30,884 nt of DNA, from assembly GCF_003464085.1 (NCBI RefSeq), contig NZ_QSDR01000043.1, forward strand, positions 1 to 30,884, in the 5' to 3' direction. The notes beneath the pieces were generated by a model. The model was not told the DNA's origin. It ran no database searches and was given only the letters and a program-made list of their open reading frames with translations. Shown here one piece after another: positions 6,443-13,936 of this stretch. Position 1 is the stretch's first letter; the number at the start of each line of letters is the position of its first letter. A program made the translations under genes and the position numbers. The stretch is from Clostridium sp. AM58-1XD. Lineage in GTDB: Bacteria; Bacillota; Clostridia; Lachnospirales; Lachnospiraceae.

Positions 6443-8374
6443 TTGGATAAGGATAATGAGATGAGTCGGACAAATCGAGAGAATATCATCAAAAAAGAGA
6501 AAGAAGAGGCGGCAATCCTGGAAAAAGAACTGGCGAAAGAACGCAGGGAAGAGGTCAGCCGCATGGTTGAAGATCTGGAAAAGAAGTCGGCCTCCCATAA
6601 AGAAGAGAAGGCTGTAAAAAAAGAGATGACGCTGGAGGAGAGAGAGAAGAAGGCAGAGGAAATCCTGGAGAAAGTAAACCGCCGGAAGCAGGAAGAAATA
6701 AAGACAGAAGGCAAAAGGCCGCAAAGCGGCACGGAAGAATCCTCTTCAAAGACGTCTAAGAGCAGAAAGAAAAGAAGCTTTTCGGGGAGAGCAATGGCTT
6801 TGACAGCCGGTATTCTGGCAGCGGGAATTGCGGTAGCGGCCGGAGCGTATTTCTTTATAGGAAGCAGATACAGAACATCGTTTCTGCCGGGAACCATAAT
6901 CAATGGCGCAGATGTGTCAGGAATGACGGCTGATGAGGTAAAGGAATTGATTTCTGACGGTATCAGCAGCTATACGCTTACCGTAAAGGAGAGAGGGGAT
7001 CAGACAGAGACAATCACCAAGGATGAAATTAACCTGAAGCCGGAGTTTGACGGAAGCCTGGAGCGGATTATAGACGAGCAGGACCCGAACCGTTGGCTGA
7101 TGGCTAAGCTGTCGGGAAACAGCTACGAGATCGAGACGATGATTTCATATGACGAGGCTCTGTTAAATGAAAAAATTCAAACACTGAACTGTATGAATGA
7201 AGAAAATGTGATGAAACCAACCGATGCCCGTGTCTCTGATTACATGCCGGGACAGGGATATACGGTCGTTCCGGAAGAAGAAGGAAACGAACTGAATCCT
7301 GATATTGTGAAAAGCAAGATCGGAGTGGCGATTCAGAACCTGAAACCGGAAATTTCTCTTGAAGAAGAGGGCTGCTATAAAGAACCGACTGTGAGAGCGG
7401 ATGACGAAAGGCTCAAATCGCTTGCGGACAGTATGAATGCATATGTAAATGTGACGGTCACGTATAAATTCGGAGACCAGCGCGAAGTGCTGAATGGAGA
7501 TATCATTCACGAATGGCTCGTAACAGACGGTACGAACATAGACATTTCTCTTGATGGAGTAAAGGATTTTGTGCAGATGCTGGCGACGAAGTACAACACG
7601 GCTTACAGGGCGAAAACCCTGAAGACCAGTTACGGACAGACGGTGACGATCAGCCGTGGAAATTATGGATGGAGAATCAACCAGGCGGCAGAAGTAGAGC
7701 AGCTGATGGCAATCATCCGTTCCGGTGAAAGTCAGGAAAGAGAGCCGGTCTATTCACAGACGGCTGCCAGCCACGGCGAAAATGACTACGGAAATACGTA
7801 CGTAGAGATTAATCTGACTGCGCAGCATCTGTTCTTTTATAAGGACGGCAATCTTCTCGTAGAATCTGACTTTGTATCTGGTAATGTGGCAAAGGGATAT
7901 ACAACGCCTCCGGGGGCGTACCCGCTGACTTACAAGGAAAGAAATGCAACGCTGAAAGGCCAGGGATATTCCAGCCCTGTATCGTACTGGATGCCGTTTA
8001 ACGGCGGAATTGGCATGCATGACGCCAACTGGCGCTCCAGCTTTGGCGGAAATATCTATAAGACAAATGGTTCTCACGGCTGCATTAATCTGCCGCCGGC
8101 AGCAGCCAAGACGATTTATGAGAACATTTCGAAGGGAATGCCTGTGTTATGCTATAATCTGGGAGGTACAGAAAAGAAAGGTTCGTCACAGACATCGGCT
8201 AAGCCTGCTGAAACGCCTGCAGCACCTCCGGAGACAGCTCCGCAGGAACAGCCTCCGGTACCAGAGGAAACACCTGCAGCACAGCCTACAGAGCCTTCTA
8301 AGGCACCTTCCGGCCCAGGTGATGAAGTGGGGATGACGAAAGAACAGCAGAATGGACCGGGTGTCGGCATGTAA
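6443..8374 (+). CDS. Membrane-anchored L,D-transpeptidase (YkuD) with YoaR-like domain
   Basis: This 643-aa cell-wall enzyme would make 3-3 peptidoglycan cross-links or attach proteins. Order of parts: a highly charged cytoplasmic coiled coil (about 10-105), one membrane helix (about 115-140, ALTAGILAAGIAVAAGAYFF), an extracellular PG-binding YoaR-like region (about 150-430), and the YkuD domain (about 450-560). The YkuD domain has H526 in GMHDAN and the catalytic motif SHGCIN with C547. A Pro/Glu/Ala/Thr-rich tail ends the protein. The start is TTG 6443, chosen because AGGAGGG (6430-6436) is 6 nt upstream; the first ATG (6461) lies 18 bp later. The long cytoplasmic coiled coil is unusual for the family and suggests an intracellular partner. 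Confidence 0.92.
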   Translation: MDKDNEMSRTNRENIIKKEKEEAAILEKELAKERREEVSRMVEDLEKKSASHKEEKAVKKEMTLEEREKKAEEILEKVNRRKQEEIKTEGKRPQSGTEESSSKTSKSRKKRSFSGRAMALTAGILAAGIAVAAGAYFFIGSRYRTSFLPGTIINGADVSGMTADEVKELISDGISSYTLTVKERGDQTETITKDEINLKPEFDGSLERIIDEQDPNRWLMAKLSGNSYEIETMISYDEALLNEKIQTLNCMNEENVMKPTDARVSDYMPGQGYTVVPEEEGNELNPDIVKSKIGVAIQNLKPEISLEEEGCYKEPTVRADDERLKSLADSMNAYVNVTVTYKFGDQREVLNGDIIHEWLVTDGTNIDISLDGVKDFVQMLATKYNTAYRAKTLKTSYGQTVTISRGNYGWRINQAAEVEQLMAIIRSGESQEREPVYSQTAASHGENDYGNTYVEINLTAQHLFFYKDGNLLVESDFVSGNVAKGYTTPPGAYPLTYKERNATLKGQGYSSPVSYWMPFNGGIGMHDANWRSSFGGNIYKTNGSHGCINLPPAAAKTIYENISKGMPVLCYNLGGTEKKGSSQTSAKPAETPAAPPETAPQEQPPVPEETPAAQPTEPSKAPSGPGDEVGMTKEQQNGPGVGM

Positions 8375-8412
8375 TGCTGTCATACGGGAAATACAGAGGA
8401 ATTACAGGAAGC

Positions 8413-8826
8413 TCAGGAAACAGAAAGCAGTTCATCTACTTTTTCGATTACTTCTTTGATATAAAAGCTCAGAGGCTGCTCCGTACAGCCTACGATAAAG
8501 TGGCGGCAGCGGTTGACGGGTATAAGAATCTTATATGCCGGGCTGCTGCCGATTGCCACTGCCATTGCCGGCGTGATTTCACCCAGCAGAGAATTTGCCA
8601 TAACAATACCGATGGGGCCGATGATAATATCGGCCTCACGGCTGTTTACGAGGACCGGATTTTCGCCGGTCGCTGCGGCGTCCGCACCGGCTTTAATCAT
8701 GGCAGACGTAGCGATGCTGTTTGTCCCGACCGCGATGATTTCCAGTTCAGGACGCTGCTTTTTCAGCTGTTCAATGACAGCTTTTCCCATTTTTCCGCCC
8801 TGTCCGTCAATGACGATAATTTTCAT
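8413..8826 (-). CDS. DUF3842 family protein
   Basis: A 137-aa protein beginning MKIIVIDGQGGKMGKAVIEQ, a glycine-rich Rossmann-like nucleotide-binding start, followed by VGTNSIATSAMIKAGADAAATG and GPIGIVMANSLLGEITPAMA. This matches the uncharacterised DUF3842 family of Clostridia. An upstream in-frame start would add 59 poorly conserved residues; I chose the ATG at 8826 because AAGGAAG stands 7 nt before it and the family starts there. It converges on the L,D-transpeptidase gene (38 bp between stops). The function is unknown. Confidence 0.85.
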   Translation of the reverse strand: MKIIVIDGQGGKMGKAVIEQLKKQRPELEIIAVGTNSIATSAMIKAGADAAATGENPVLVNSREADIIIGPIGIVMANSLLGEITPAMAVAIGSSPAYKILIPVNRCRHFIVGCTEQPLSFYIKEVIEKVDELLSVS

Positions 8827-8860
8827 TTGTAATCTTCCTTTCCGAATAGTAATGGAAGTA

Positions 8861-8889
8861 ATTATAATATAACTGTCTAAAAAAAACAA
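8861..8889 (-). promoter_or_regulatory. Promoter for the DUF3842 gene
   Basis: On the minus strand, TTGTTT (8889-8884), 17 bp and TATAAT (8866-8861), 34 bp upstream of the ATG at 8826. Confidence 0.7.
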
Positions 8890-8989
8890 GAAAGGGACTG
8901 GAAATCGGGAGGACGCTGTTAATAAGTCACCAAGAAGAATGGTTGAATAATAATTATTAATGCAAAGTGTATAAAAGTAAAAAACAGAC

Positions 8990-9017
8990 TTGATTTTTTG
9001 CAAAAAGCGTATATAAT
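8990..9017 (+). promoter_or_regulatory. Promoter for the amino-acid ABC transporter operon
   Basis: TTGATT (8990-8995), a 16-bp spacer and TATAAT (9012-9017). Transcription would start near 9024, just before the palindrome at 9035-9060. Confidence 0.75.
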
Positions 9018-9034
9018 ATACATAACGTATTTAA

Positions 9035-9060
9035 TAAATATGCATTAACGTGCATATTTA
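9035..9060 (+). promoter_or_regulatory. Perfect palindrome, candidate repressor operator
   Basis: TAAATATGCA, then TTAACG, then TGCATATTTA: perfect 10-bp arms just downstream of the likely transcription start and just upstream of GAGGAGG (9066-9072). The position suits a repressor site. The inner TATGCAT...GTGCATA partly resembles an ArgR box (TGnAT-N-ATnCA type) but has mismatches, so the regulator is not assigned. Confidence 0.55.
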
Positions 9061-9079
9061 AAAATGAGGAGGAACAATT

Positions 9080-9940
9080 ATGAAGAAGAAAGCACTCGTA
9101 TTATCTATGGCTGCCATTATGGCACTGACACTTGCAGCCTGTGGAGGAAACAAGGCAGCAGAGACAACGGCCGCTGAAACAAAAGCCAGCGAAGCCAAGG
9201 ATGAAAAGGCAGAAGAAACAAAAGCGGAAGCAGCAGAGACAGAAGAAACGAAAGAGGAAAAGAAAGAAGCTGCAGGCGGAGTTCTTACTATGGGTACCAA
9301 CGCCGAATTTCCGCCGTACGAGTTCCGTGAAGGCGGAGAGATCGTCGGAATCGACGTGGAAATTATGCAGGCAGTAGCAGAAGAGCTTGGAATGGAATTA
9401 AAGATTGAAGACATGGCATTCGATTCTATTTTCCCGGCAGTTGCAAGCGGCAAGGTTGACGTAGGCGCAGGCGGAATCACAGTAACAGAAGAGAGAAAGA
9501 TGTCTATGGATTTCTCTGATACATACGCAAAGGCATCCCAGAAGGTAATCGTAAAAGAGGGCAGTGACATCACATCTCCAGACGGTTTAAAGGGAAAAGT
9601 AATCGGCGTACAGCTGGGCACAACAGGCGATCTTTACTGCAGCGATCTGGAGAAGGAAGATTCCAAGGTAGAGCGTTACAGCAAGGGCTTTGAGGCGGTT
9701 CAGGCGCTTCTTCAGGACAAGGTAGATGCAGTTGTTATCGACAGCGAACCGGCAAAGGTATTCATAGAACAGAGCGAAGGTCTTAAGATTCTGGATGAGT
9801 CCTTTACAGATGAAGATTATGCACTCGTAATCAAGAAGGGCAATACAGAACTTGTTGACAAAGTGAACGCAGCACTTGCGAAATTAAAAGAATCCGGAGA
9901 ACTGGATGAAATCGTAGCAAAATACATCAAAGCTGAATAA
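9080..9940 (+). CDS. Amino-acid ABC transporter substrate-binding lipoprotein
   Basis: A 286-aa lipoprotein with a lipobox LAAC (C21) after a short signal peptide. A low-complexity Ala/Glu/Lys/Thr linker (about 24-66) spaces the domain from the membrane. The type 3 periplasmic-binding-protein fold follows: GTNAEFPPYEF, GIDVEIMQAVAEELG, FDSIFPAVASGKVDVGAGG and IGVQLGTTGD. These residues fit polar or basic amino-acid binders (ArtP/GlnH/FliY group); the exact ligand cannot be read. It is the first gene of a three-gene import operon. A hairpin (9974-10006) after it may raise its mRNA level relative to the permease. Confidence 0.93.
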   Translation: MKKKALVLSMAAIMALTLAACGGNKAAETTAAETKASEAKDEKAEETKAEAAETEETKEEKKEAAGGVLTMGTNAEFPPYEFREGGEIVGIDVEIMQAVAEELGMELKIEDMAFDSIFPAVASGKVDVGAGGITVTEERKMSMDFSDTYAKASQKVIVKEGSDITSPDGLKGKVIGVQLGTTGDLYCSDLEKEDSKVERYSKGFEAVQALLQDKVDAVVIDSEPAKVFIEQSEGLKILDESFTDEDYALVIKKGNTELVDKVNAALAKLKESGELDEIVAKYIKAE

Positions 9941-9973
9941 TTGAAATTATTTGGAACAGAACTTACAGCACAC

Positions 9974-10006
9974 TGCCTGGCGAACGGGATTCCTGAGCGC
10001 CAGGCA
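9974..10006 (+). other. Intercistronic hairpin in the ABC transporter operon
   Basis: TGCCTGGCG (9974-9982) pairs perfectly with CGCCAGGCA (9998-10006), with no T-run. Its place between the binding-protein and permease genes is typical of 3'-end stabilising or partial-termination structures that keep binding protein in excess. Confidence 0.6.
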
Positions 10007-10044
10007 TGTGACTCTTAAAAAGAAAAGCGGAAGGAAAGAATACC

Positions 10045-10737
10045 ATGTGGGAAGATTTTGCCTCAAAATTTTATCTGAACTTCATTGCTGATGACAGATG
10101 GAAATATATAGCAAACGGATTGAAGGTAACCCTTACGGTTACGTTTTTTGCCGTTTTAGTAGGAATAGCGATCGGATTTATTATCGGTGTCATCCGTTCT
10201 ACTTATGACAGGACTCACAAGTTGAAATTTTTGAATTTCCTGTGCAATGTTTATTTGACGATTATCAGGGGAACACCTGTTGTAGTCCAGCTGATGATTA
10301 TCTACTTTGTTATTTTCGGAAATTCAAGAATTGACAAGGTACCCGTAGCTATTCTCGCATTTGGCATCAACTCAGGAGCCTATGTGGCTGAAATCTTCCG
10401 AAGCGGAATTCTTTCCATCGATATCGGTCAGGTTGAGGCTGGGCGCAGTCTCGGCTTTAACTATATGCAGACGATGTGCTATATTATCATGCCGCAGGCG
10501 TTTAAGAATATCCTGCCGACTCTGGGCAATGAATTTATTACCCTTTTAAAGGAAACTTCCGTTGCCGGATATATTGCGCTGGAAGACCTGACAAAGGGAG
10601 GAGACATTATCCGAAGCCGTACATTTTCCGCTTTTATGCCGCTGCTTGCAGTAGCGCTGATTTATCTGGCTCTCGTCATGATATTCTCATACTTTGTAAA
10701 ATGTCTGGAAAGGAGGCTGAGACAGAGTGAGCGTTAA
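10045..10737 (+). CDS. Amino-acid ABC transporter permease
   Basis: A 230-aa membrane protein of the HisM/GlnP family with about five membrane helices. The cytoplasmic EAA loop that docks on the ATPase is visible near 131-153 (EAGRSLGFN ... IIMPQAFKN), as is the [12 protein letters not shown] segment typical of polar amino-acid permeases. It probably works as a homodimer because only one permease gene is present. Its last 11 bp overlap the ATPase gene, indicating translational coupling. Confidence 0.93.
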   Translation: MWEDFASKFYLNFIADDRWKYIANGLKVTLTVTFFAVLVGIAIGFIIGVIRSTYDRTHKLKFLNFLCNVYLTIIRGTPVVVQLMIIYFVIFGNSRIDKVPVAILAFGINSGAYVAEIFRSGILSIDIGQVEAGRSLGFNYMQTMCYIIMPQAFKNILPTLGNEFITLLKETSVAGYIALEDLTKGGDIIRSRTFSAFMPLLAVALIYLALVMIFSYFVKCLERRLRQSER

Positions 10738-11473
10738 TATGGAAAAACCATTAATCCAGGTGCAGAATCTGGGAAAGAGTTTTGGAGATATCAACGTCCT
10801 GAAAGGAATCGACATCGATATCCATCAGGGAGATGTTGTATTTGTGGTAGGACCGTCCGGTTCCGGCAAAAGTACATTCTTACGCTGTCTGAACCGTCTG
10901 GAAGAACCGACAGAAGGAAAAATCTTATTCGAGGGAGTCGATATTCTGGACCCCAAAACGGATATCGATAAACACCGTCAGAAAATGGGAATGGTATTTC
11001 AACAGTTTAACCTGTTCCCTCATATGACTATTTTGAAGAATTTGACAATCGCCCCGATGAAACTGCAGAAAAAGAGCCAGAAAGAAGCAGAGGAAACGGC
11101 ATTGGAGCTTTTGGAGCGCGTTGGATTGGCCGACAGGGCGAGCGCATACCCAAGCCAGCTTTCCGGAGGCCAGAAACAGCGTATTGCCATCGTTCGCGCG
11201 CTTTGCATGAAGCCGGATGTTATGCTGTTTGATGAGCCTACATCCGCGCTCGATCCTGAGATGGTAGGCGAAGTTCTGAACGTAATGCGCGACCTGGCAG
11301 AAGAAAAAATGACCATGGTTGTTGTCACTCACGAAATGGGATTTGCCAGAGAGGTGGCAACAAGAGTGCTCTTCATGGACGGAGGAAACTTCGTAGAAGA
11401 AGCGCCGCCGGAGGAATTCTTCGGTAATCCGAAAAACGACAGGCTGAAAAGCTTTTTAAGTAAGGTGCTATAA
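10727..11473 (+). CDS. glnQ: Amino-acid ABC transporter ATP-binding protein
   Basis: A 248-aa ATPase of the GlnQ/HisP family that powers the importer. Walker [10 protein letters not shown] (42-50), Q-loop FQQFNLFP, signature LSGGQKQR (about 145-152), Walker [13 protein letters not shown] (about 165-176) and switch His in VVTHEM are all intact. The start is GTG 10727, which has AGGAGG (10711-10716) 10 nt upstream; the next ATG (10739) is too far from that site. It ends the operon, and a large palindromic element begins 5 bp after its stop. The symbol reflects family only. Confidence 0.93.
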   Translation: MSVNMEKPLIQVQNLGKSFGDINVLKGIDIDIHQGDVVFVVGPSGSGKSTFLRCLNRLEEPTEGKILFEGVDILDPKTDIDKHRQKMGMVFQQFNLFPHMTILKNLTIAPMKLQKKSQKEAEETALELLERVGLADRASAYPSQLSGGQKQRIAIVRALCMKPDVMLFDEPTSALDPEMVGEVLNVMRDLAEEKMTMVVVTHEMGFAREVATRVLFMDGGNFVEEAPPEEFFGNPKNDRLKSFLSKVL

Positions 11474-11477
11474 CACG

Positions 11478-11612
11478 GAAGAGAGGACGCTGTTGCAAAA
11501 GTCGAATCCGCATTGCCGCCGATACCAGATTTCGTTCCAGGCAGTGGCCAAGTCACTACATCTGGTATCGGCGGCAATGCTCTATTCCTTTTTGCAACAC
11601 CTTCTTCTCTTT
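11478..11612. mobile_element. MITE-like palindromic element
   Basis: A perfect 20-bp inverted repeat (11510-11529 and 11561-11580, starting GCATTGCCGCC) encloses a 31-nt loop. Outside it, GTTGCAAAA (11492-11500) faces TTTTGCAAC (11590-11598), and AAGAGA (11479-11484) faces TCTCTT (11606-11611). The nested dyads over about 130 bp, with no coding capacity, look like a miniature inverted-repeat element inserted between glnQ and the Hpt gene. The GC-rich core may double as the operon terminator. No target-site duplication was established. Confidence 0.55.
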
Positions 11613-11633
11613 GCTCTTTTTGCATGAAATGCG

Positions 11634-11662
11634 TTGATTTATTCCAGCAATCGTTGTAGAAT
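11634..11662 (+). promoter_or_regulatory. Promoter for the Hpt gene
   Basis: TTGATT (11634-11639), 17 bp and TAGAAT (11657-11662), 38 bp before ATG 11701. Confidence 0.65.
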
Positions 11663-11700
11663 AAAAAGATATAGAAGTAAAGATATGCGAGGAAAATACG

Positions 11701-12054
11701 ATGGATGTACAAAATTTTTATTCAATGATAGAGGCAGACGGAGCTGTTGTGCTGGAACGGTTTATGGGAAATAAGAATCTCCTTATTAAGTTTCTTAAAA
11801 AATTTCTGGCTGACAATAATTTTCAGGCTCTTAGTGAGGCGCTTGAGGCAGATGACTATGAGAAGGCTCTTGTTGCCTCCCATACGCTGAAGGGCGTAAG
11901 CGGGAATCTCGGTCTGGCTCCGCTGTTTCAGTACAGCTCCGAGATTGTAACCGCGATCAGGGAGGAAAGACTTAAGGACATTGCTCCTGCATTTGAACAG
12001 CTCAGGGTTCAATATGAGAAGATCATCCTCTTGATCAAAGAATTAGAGTCTTAA
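11701..12054 (+). CDS. Stand-alone Hpt (histidine phosphotransfer) domain protein
   Basis: The 117-aa protein is a single four-helix Hpt domain. The phospho-accepting histidine is H61 in ASHTLKGVSGNLGL, matching the family motif AHxLKGxxxxxG. Hpt proteins pass phosphate between response-regulator receiver domains in phosphorelays. No kinase, receiver or other signalling gene is nearby, and the gene has its own promoter (11634) and terminator (12074), so it is an orphan relay module. An AGGA motif precedes ATG 11701. Confidence 0.88.
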   Translation: MDVQNFYSMIEADGAVVLERFMGNKNLLIKFLKKFLADNNFQALSEALEADDYEKALVASHTLKGVSGNLGLAPLFQYSSEIVTAIREERLKDIAPAFEQLRVQYEKIILLIKELES

Positions 12055-12073
12055 GAAAGTAAAATATAGGCGC

Positions 12074-12114
12074 ACCGCGGTGTTTGGAAGCAATTCTAGA
12101 TACCGCGGTTTTTT
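12074..12114 (+). terminator. Terminator after the Hpt gene
   Basis: ACCGCGGT (12074-12081) pairs with ACCGCGGT (12102-12109; the octamer is self-complementary) across a 20-nt loop, followed by a T-run to 12114. Confidence 0.75.
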
Positions 12115-12136
12115 ACTTTCCTGTATATGGGAGCTT

Positions 12137-12199
12137 AAAAAGTGCAACGCAACAACGCTATTGCAACACAACATAAATGCAGCGAAAAAGTGCAACGCA
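12137..12199 (+). repeat. Intergenic direct repeats
   Basis: AAAAAGTGCAACGCA occurs at 12137-12151 and again at 12185-12199, 48 bp apart, with related CAACG/CAACA words between them. A shorter match (AAAAAGTGCA) occurs at 12360. The 12055-12421 interval otherwise shows no convincing gene. The repeats could be protein-binding sites for the downstream dehydrogenase gene. Confidence 0.45.
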
Positions 12200-12321
12200 C
12201 CTCCATTGATTTATGACAGAAGATGGATTACGCTTCTGATGTATGAGAGGATTAAGAGGAAAAAGGTGAATTTTGTCGGCACATTTGTTTGTTTTTTATT
12301 GTCTGTCAATATATTTAAAGC

Positions 12322-12349
12322 TTGGCACAGCTTTTGCTGTTTATATAAG
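12322..12349 (+). promoter_or_regulatory. Promoter for the COG4091 dehydrogenase
   Basis: TTGGCA (12322-12327), 16 bp and TATAAG (12344-12349), about 70 bp before ATG 12422. Confidence 0.5.
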
Positions 12350-12421
12350 TAACAGAAACAAAAAGTGCAGGTGGACGTTAGCAGTTCATTCCAAATGAAG
12401 GAAAAGGAGAGATAAGTAGAT

Positions 12422-13792
12422 ATGGATTATACGAATTTATTTAAAAGCTGTGAGGGCAGGAAATCAAGAGTAGGTATTATTGGTGCAACACGCGGCTATG
12501 GCTATACGCTTCTGGCGCAGATTCCGAAGGTAGAACTTATGGAACTCAGGCTGATTTCTTCCCGTCATACGGATGAATGTGTGGAGGTACTTACCGGTCT
12601 GGGATATAAAGAAGAAAAGATTGTGGTCTGTGAGGACAAGGAACAGATTCAGAATGCGCCGAAGGATGCGGTACTGATCGTTAAGGATTATCGTCTCGTC
12701 GTAGAAAGCGATATTACGGCGCTTGTAGAATGTACCGGCAACACGGCGGTAAGCTCTGACGTAGCAGTAGAAGCTCTGAAAAAAGGTATCAATGTCTATA
12801 TGGTTTCAAAGGAAACAGACAGCGTATGCGGTCCGATTCTGAATCAGATTGCTGCTGAGAACAACGCGGTTTATTCCCTCCTGAACGGCGATCAGCCAAG
12901 AAACCTTCTGGATCTTTATTCCTGGGGAAAGGTACTTGGACTGGAGATCATAGTAGCAGGAAAAGCCAGCGAATACGATTTCGTATGGGATCCTGAAACG
13001 GATGAATTTACATATATGGAGGGTAATGAGAAGCCTCATGAGAATATACCGGGAATGAAAGAGTTCTGGCACTATAAAGACCGCAGCACATTGGAAGGAC
13101 GCAGCAGGCTTCTGGAGAAGTATATCGCCTCCATTTCCGCAGATTTGTGTGAAATGAACCTTGTATCCAATGTGACGGGACTTGTGCCGGCAACACCCCA
13201 GCTGAGTTATCCGGTTGCAAAAACAAGCGAACTGGCAGACATTTTCATTCCTGAAGAAGACGGCGGTATTTTAAAGAAAACGGGAGTCGTAGACGTATTC
13301 TGCTGCCTGCGTTCCCCGGATGAGGCAAGTTTTGCAGGCGGTGAGTTCATCATTATTAAATGTGAAAATGAAACCGTGTGGGAACTGCTGACAAGCAAGG
13401 GCCATGTAGTCAGCCGCAATGGCAAGTATGCATGTATTTACCTTCCATACCATTATATGGGGCTGGAAACACCAATTTCCATTCTTCTGGGCGATCTTCT
13501 TGGATTGGGAACCCATTCTGAATGCCGTCAGGTATCGGTTATGGCAGGTGTTGCTCAGACAGATCTGCCAAAGGGTACGGTCCTGAAAGTTGCTGGCCAT
13601 CACCATTCCATTGATGGACTTGTTCCAGAACTCTGGGAGAGAAAAGAGGCAGAAAATGTGGCCCCATTCTACCTTCTGAACGGTATGACTCTGCTTAAAG
13701 ATGTGAAGAAAGGCAACCCGATTACAAGAGATGTTGTTGATCTGACAGGAAGCAAGCCATATGAACTGTATGAGCAGGGCATGAAGCTGTAA
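12422..13792 (+). CDS. Homoserine dehydrogenase-like oxidoreductase with C-terminal SAF domain
   Basis: The 456-aa protein has an N-terminal Rossmann fold (VGIIGATRGYGYTLL, 17-31), a homoserine-dehydrogenase-like middle (ALVECTGNTAV, INVYMVSKETD), and a C-terminal SAF domain from about 385 (TDLPKGTVLKVAGHHHS). This two-part layout is COG4091, annotated as predicted homoserine dehydrogenase with SAF domain. Relatives act on sugar-acid or branched polyol intermediates rather than homoserine, so the substrate is uncertain. It is monocistronic, with its own promoter and a terminator at 13842-13881. AAGGAG is about 12 nt before ATG 12422. Confidence 0.8.
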   Translation: MDYTNLFKSCEGRKSRVGIIGATRGYGYTLLAQIPKVELMELRLISSRHTDECVEVLTGLGYKEEKIVVCEDKEQIQNAPKDAVLIVKDYRLVVESDITALVECTGNTAVSSDVAVEALKKGINVYMVSKETDSVCGPILNQIAAENNAVYSLLNGDQPRNLLDLYSWGKVLGLEIIVAGKASEYDFVWDPETDEFTYMEGNEKPHENIPGMKEFWHYKDRSTLEGRSRLLEKYIASISADLCEMNLVSNVTGLVPATPQLSYPVAKTSELADIFIPEEDGGILKKTGVVDVFCCLRSPDEASFAGGEFIIIKCENETVWELLTSKGHVVSRNGKYACIYLPYHYMGLETPISILLGDLLGLGTHSECRQVSVMAGVAQTDLPKGTVLKVAGHHHSIDGLVPELWERKEAENVAPFYLLNGMTLLKDVKKGNPITRDVVDLTGSKPYELYEQGMKL

Positions 13793-13841
13793 TAACGTTA
13801 AATTTATTTCCCTTCCTTTATATATAAAAAATATATAAAAG

Positions 13842-13881
13842 GCCGCAGAAAGATGAATTGAAATTCTTTCTGCGGCTTTTT
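13842..13881. terminator. Bidirectional terminator between convergent genes
   Basis: GCCGCAGAAAGA (13842-13853) and TCTTTCTGCGGC (13865-13876) form a perfect 12-bp stem with T5 on the plus strand. On the minus strand the stem is followed by CTTTTATATATTTTTT, so it can also terminate the MATE gene. Confidence 0.85.
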
Positions 13882-13936
13882 GTAATTGCAGGAACCAATG
13901 AAATTGCCCTGTATGAATTTACATGAGAAAATCCAA

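Noticed and set aside
8374..8832. 152-codon plus-strand frame
   Set aside because: It is antisense to DUF3842, whose minus-strand frame has a ribosome site, promoter and family match.
9132..9377. 81-codon Lys/Arg-rich frame in the binding-protein gene
   Set aside because: It is an out-of-frame reading of the repetitive lipoprotein linker.
12080..12352. 90-codon plus-strand frame after the Hpt gene
   Set aside because: It starts inside the Hpt terminator, lacks a ribosome site, and its protein has no domain.
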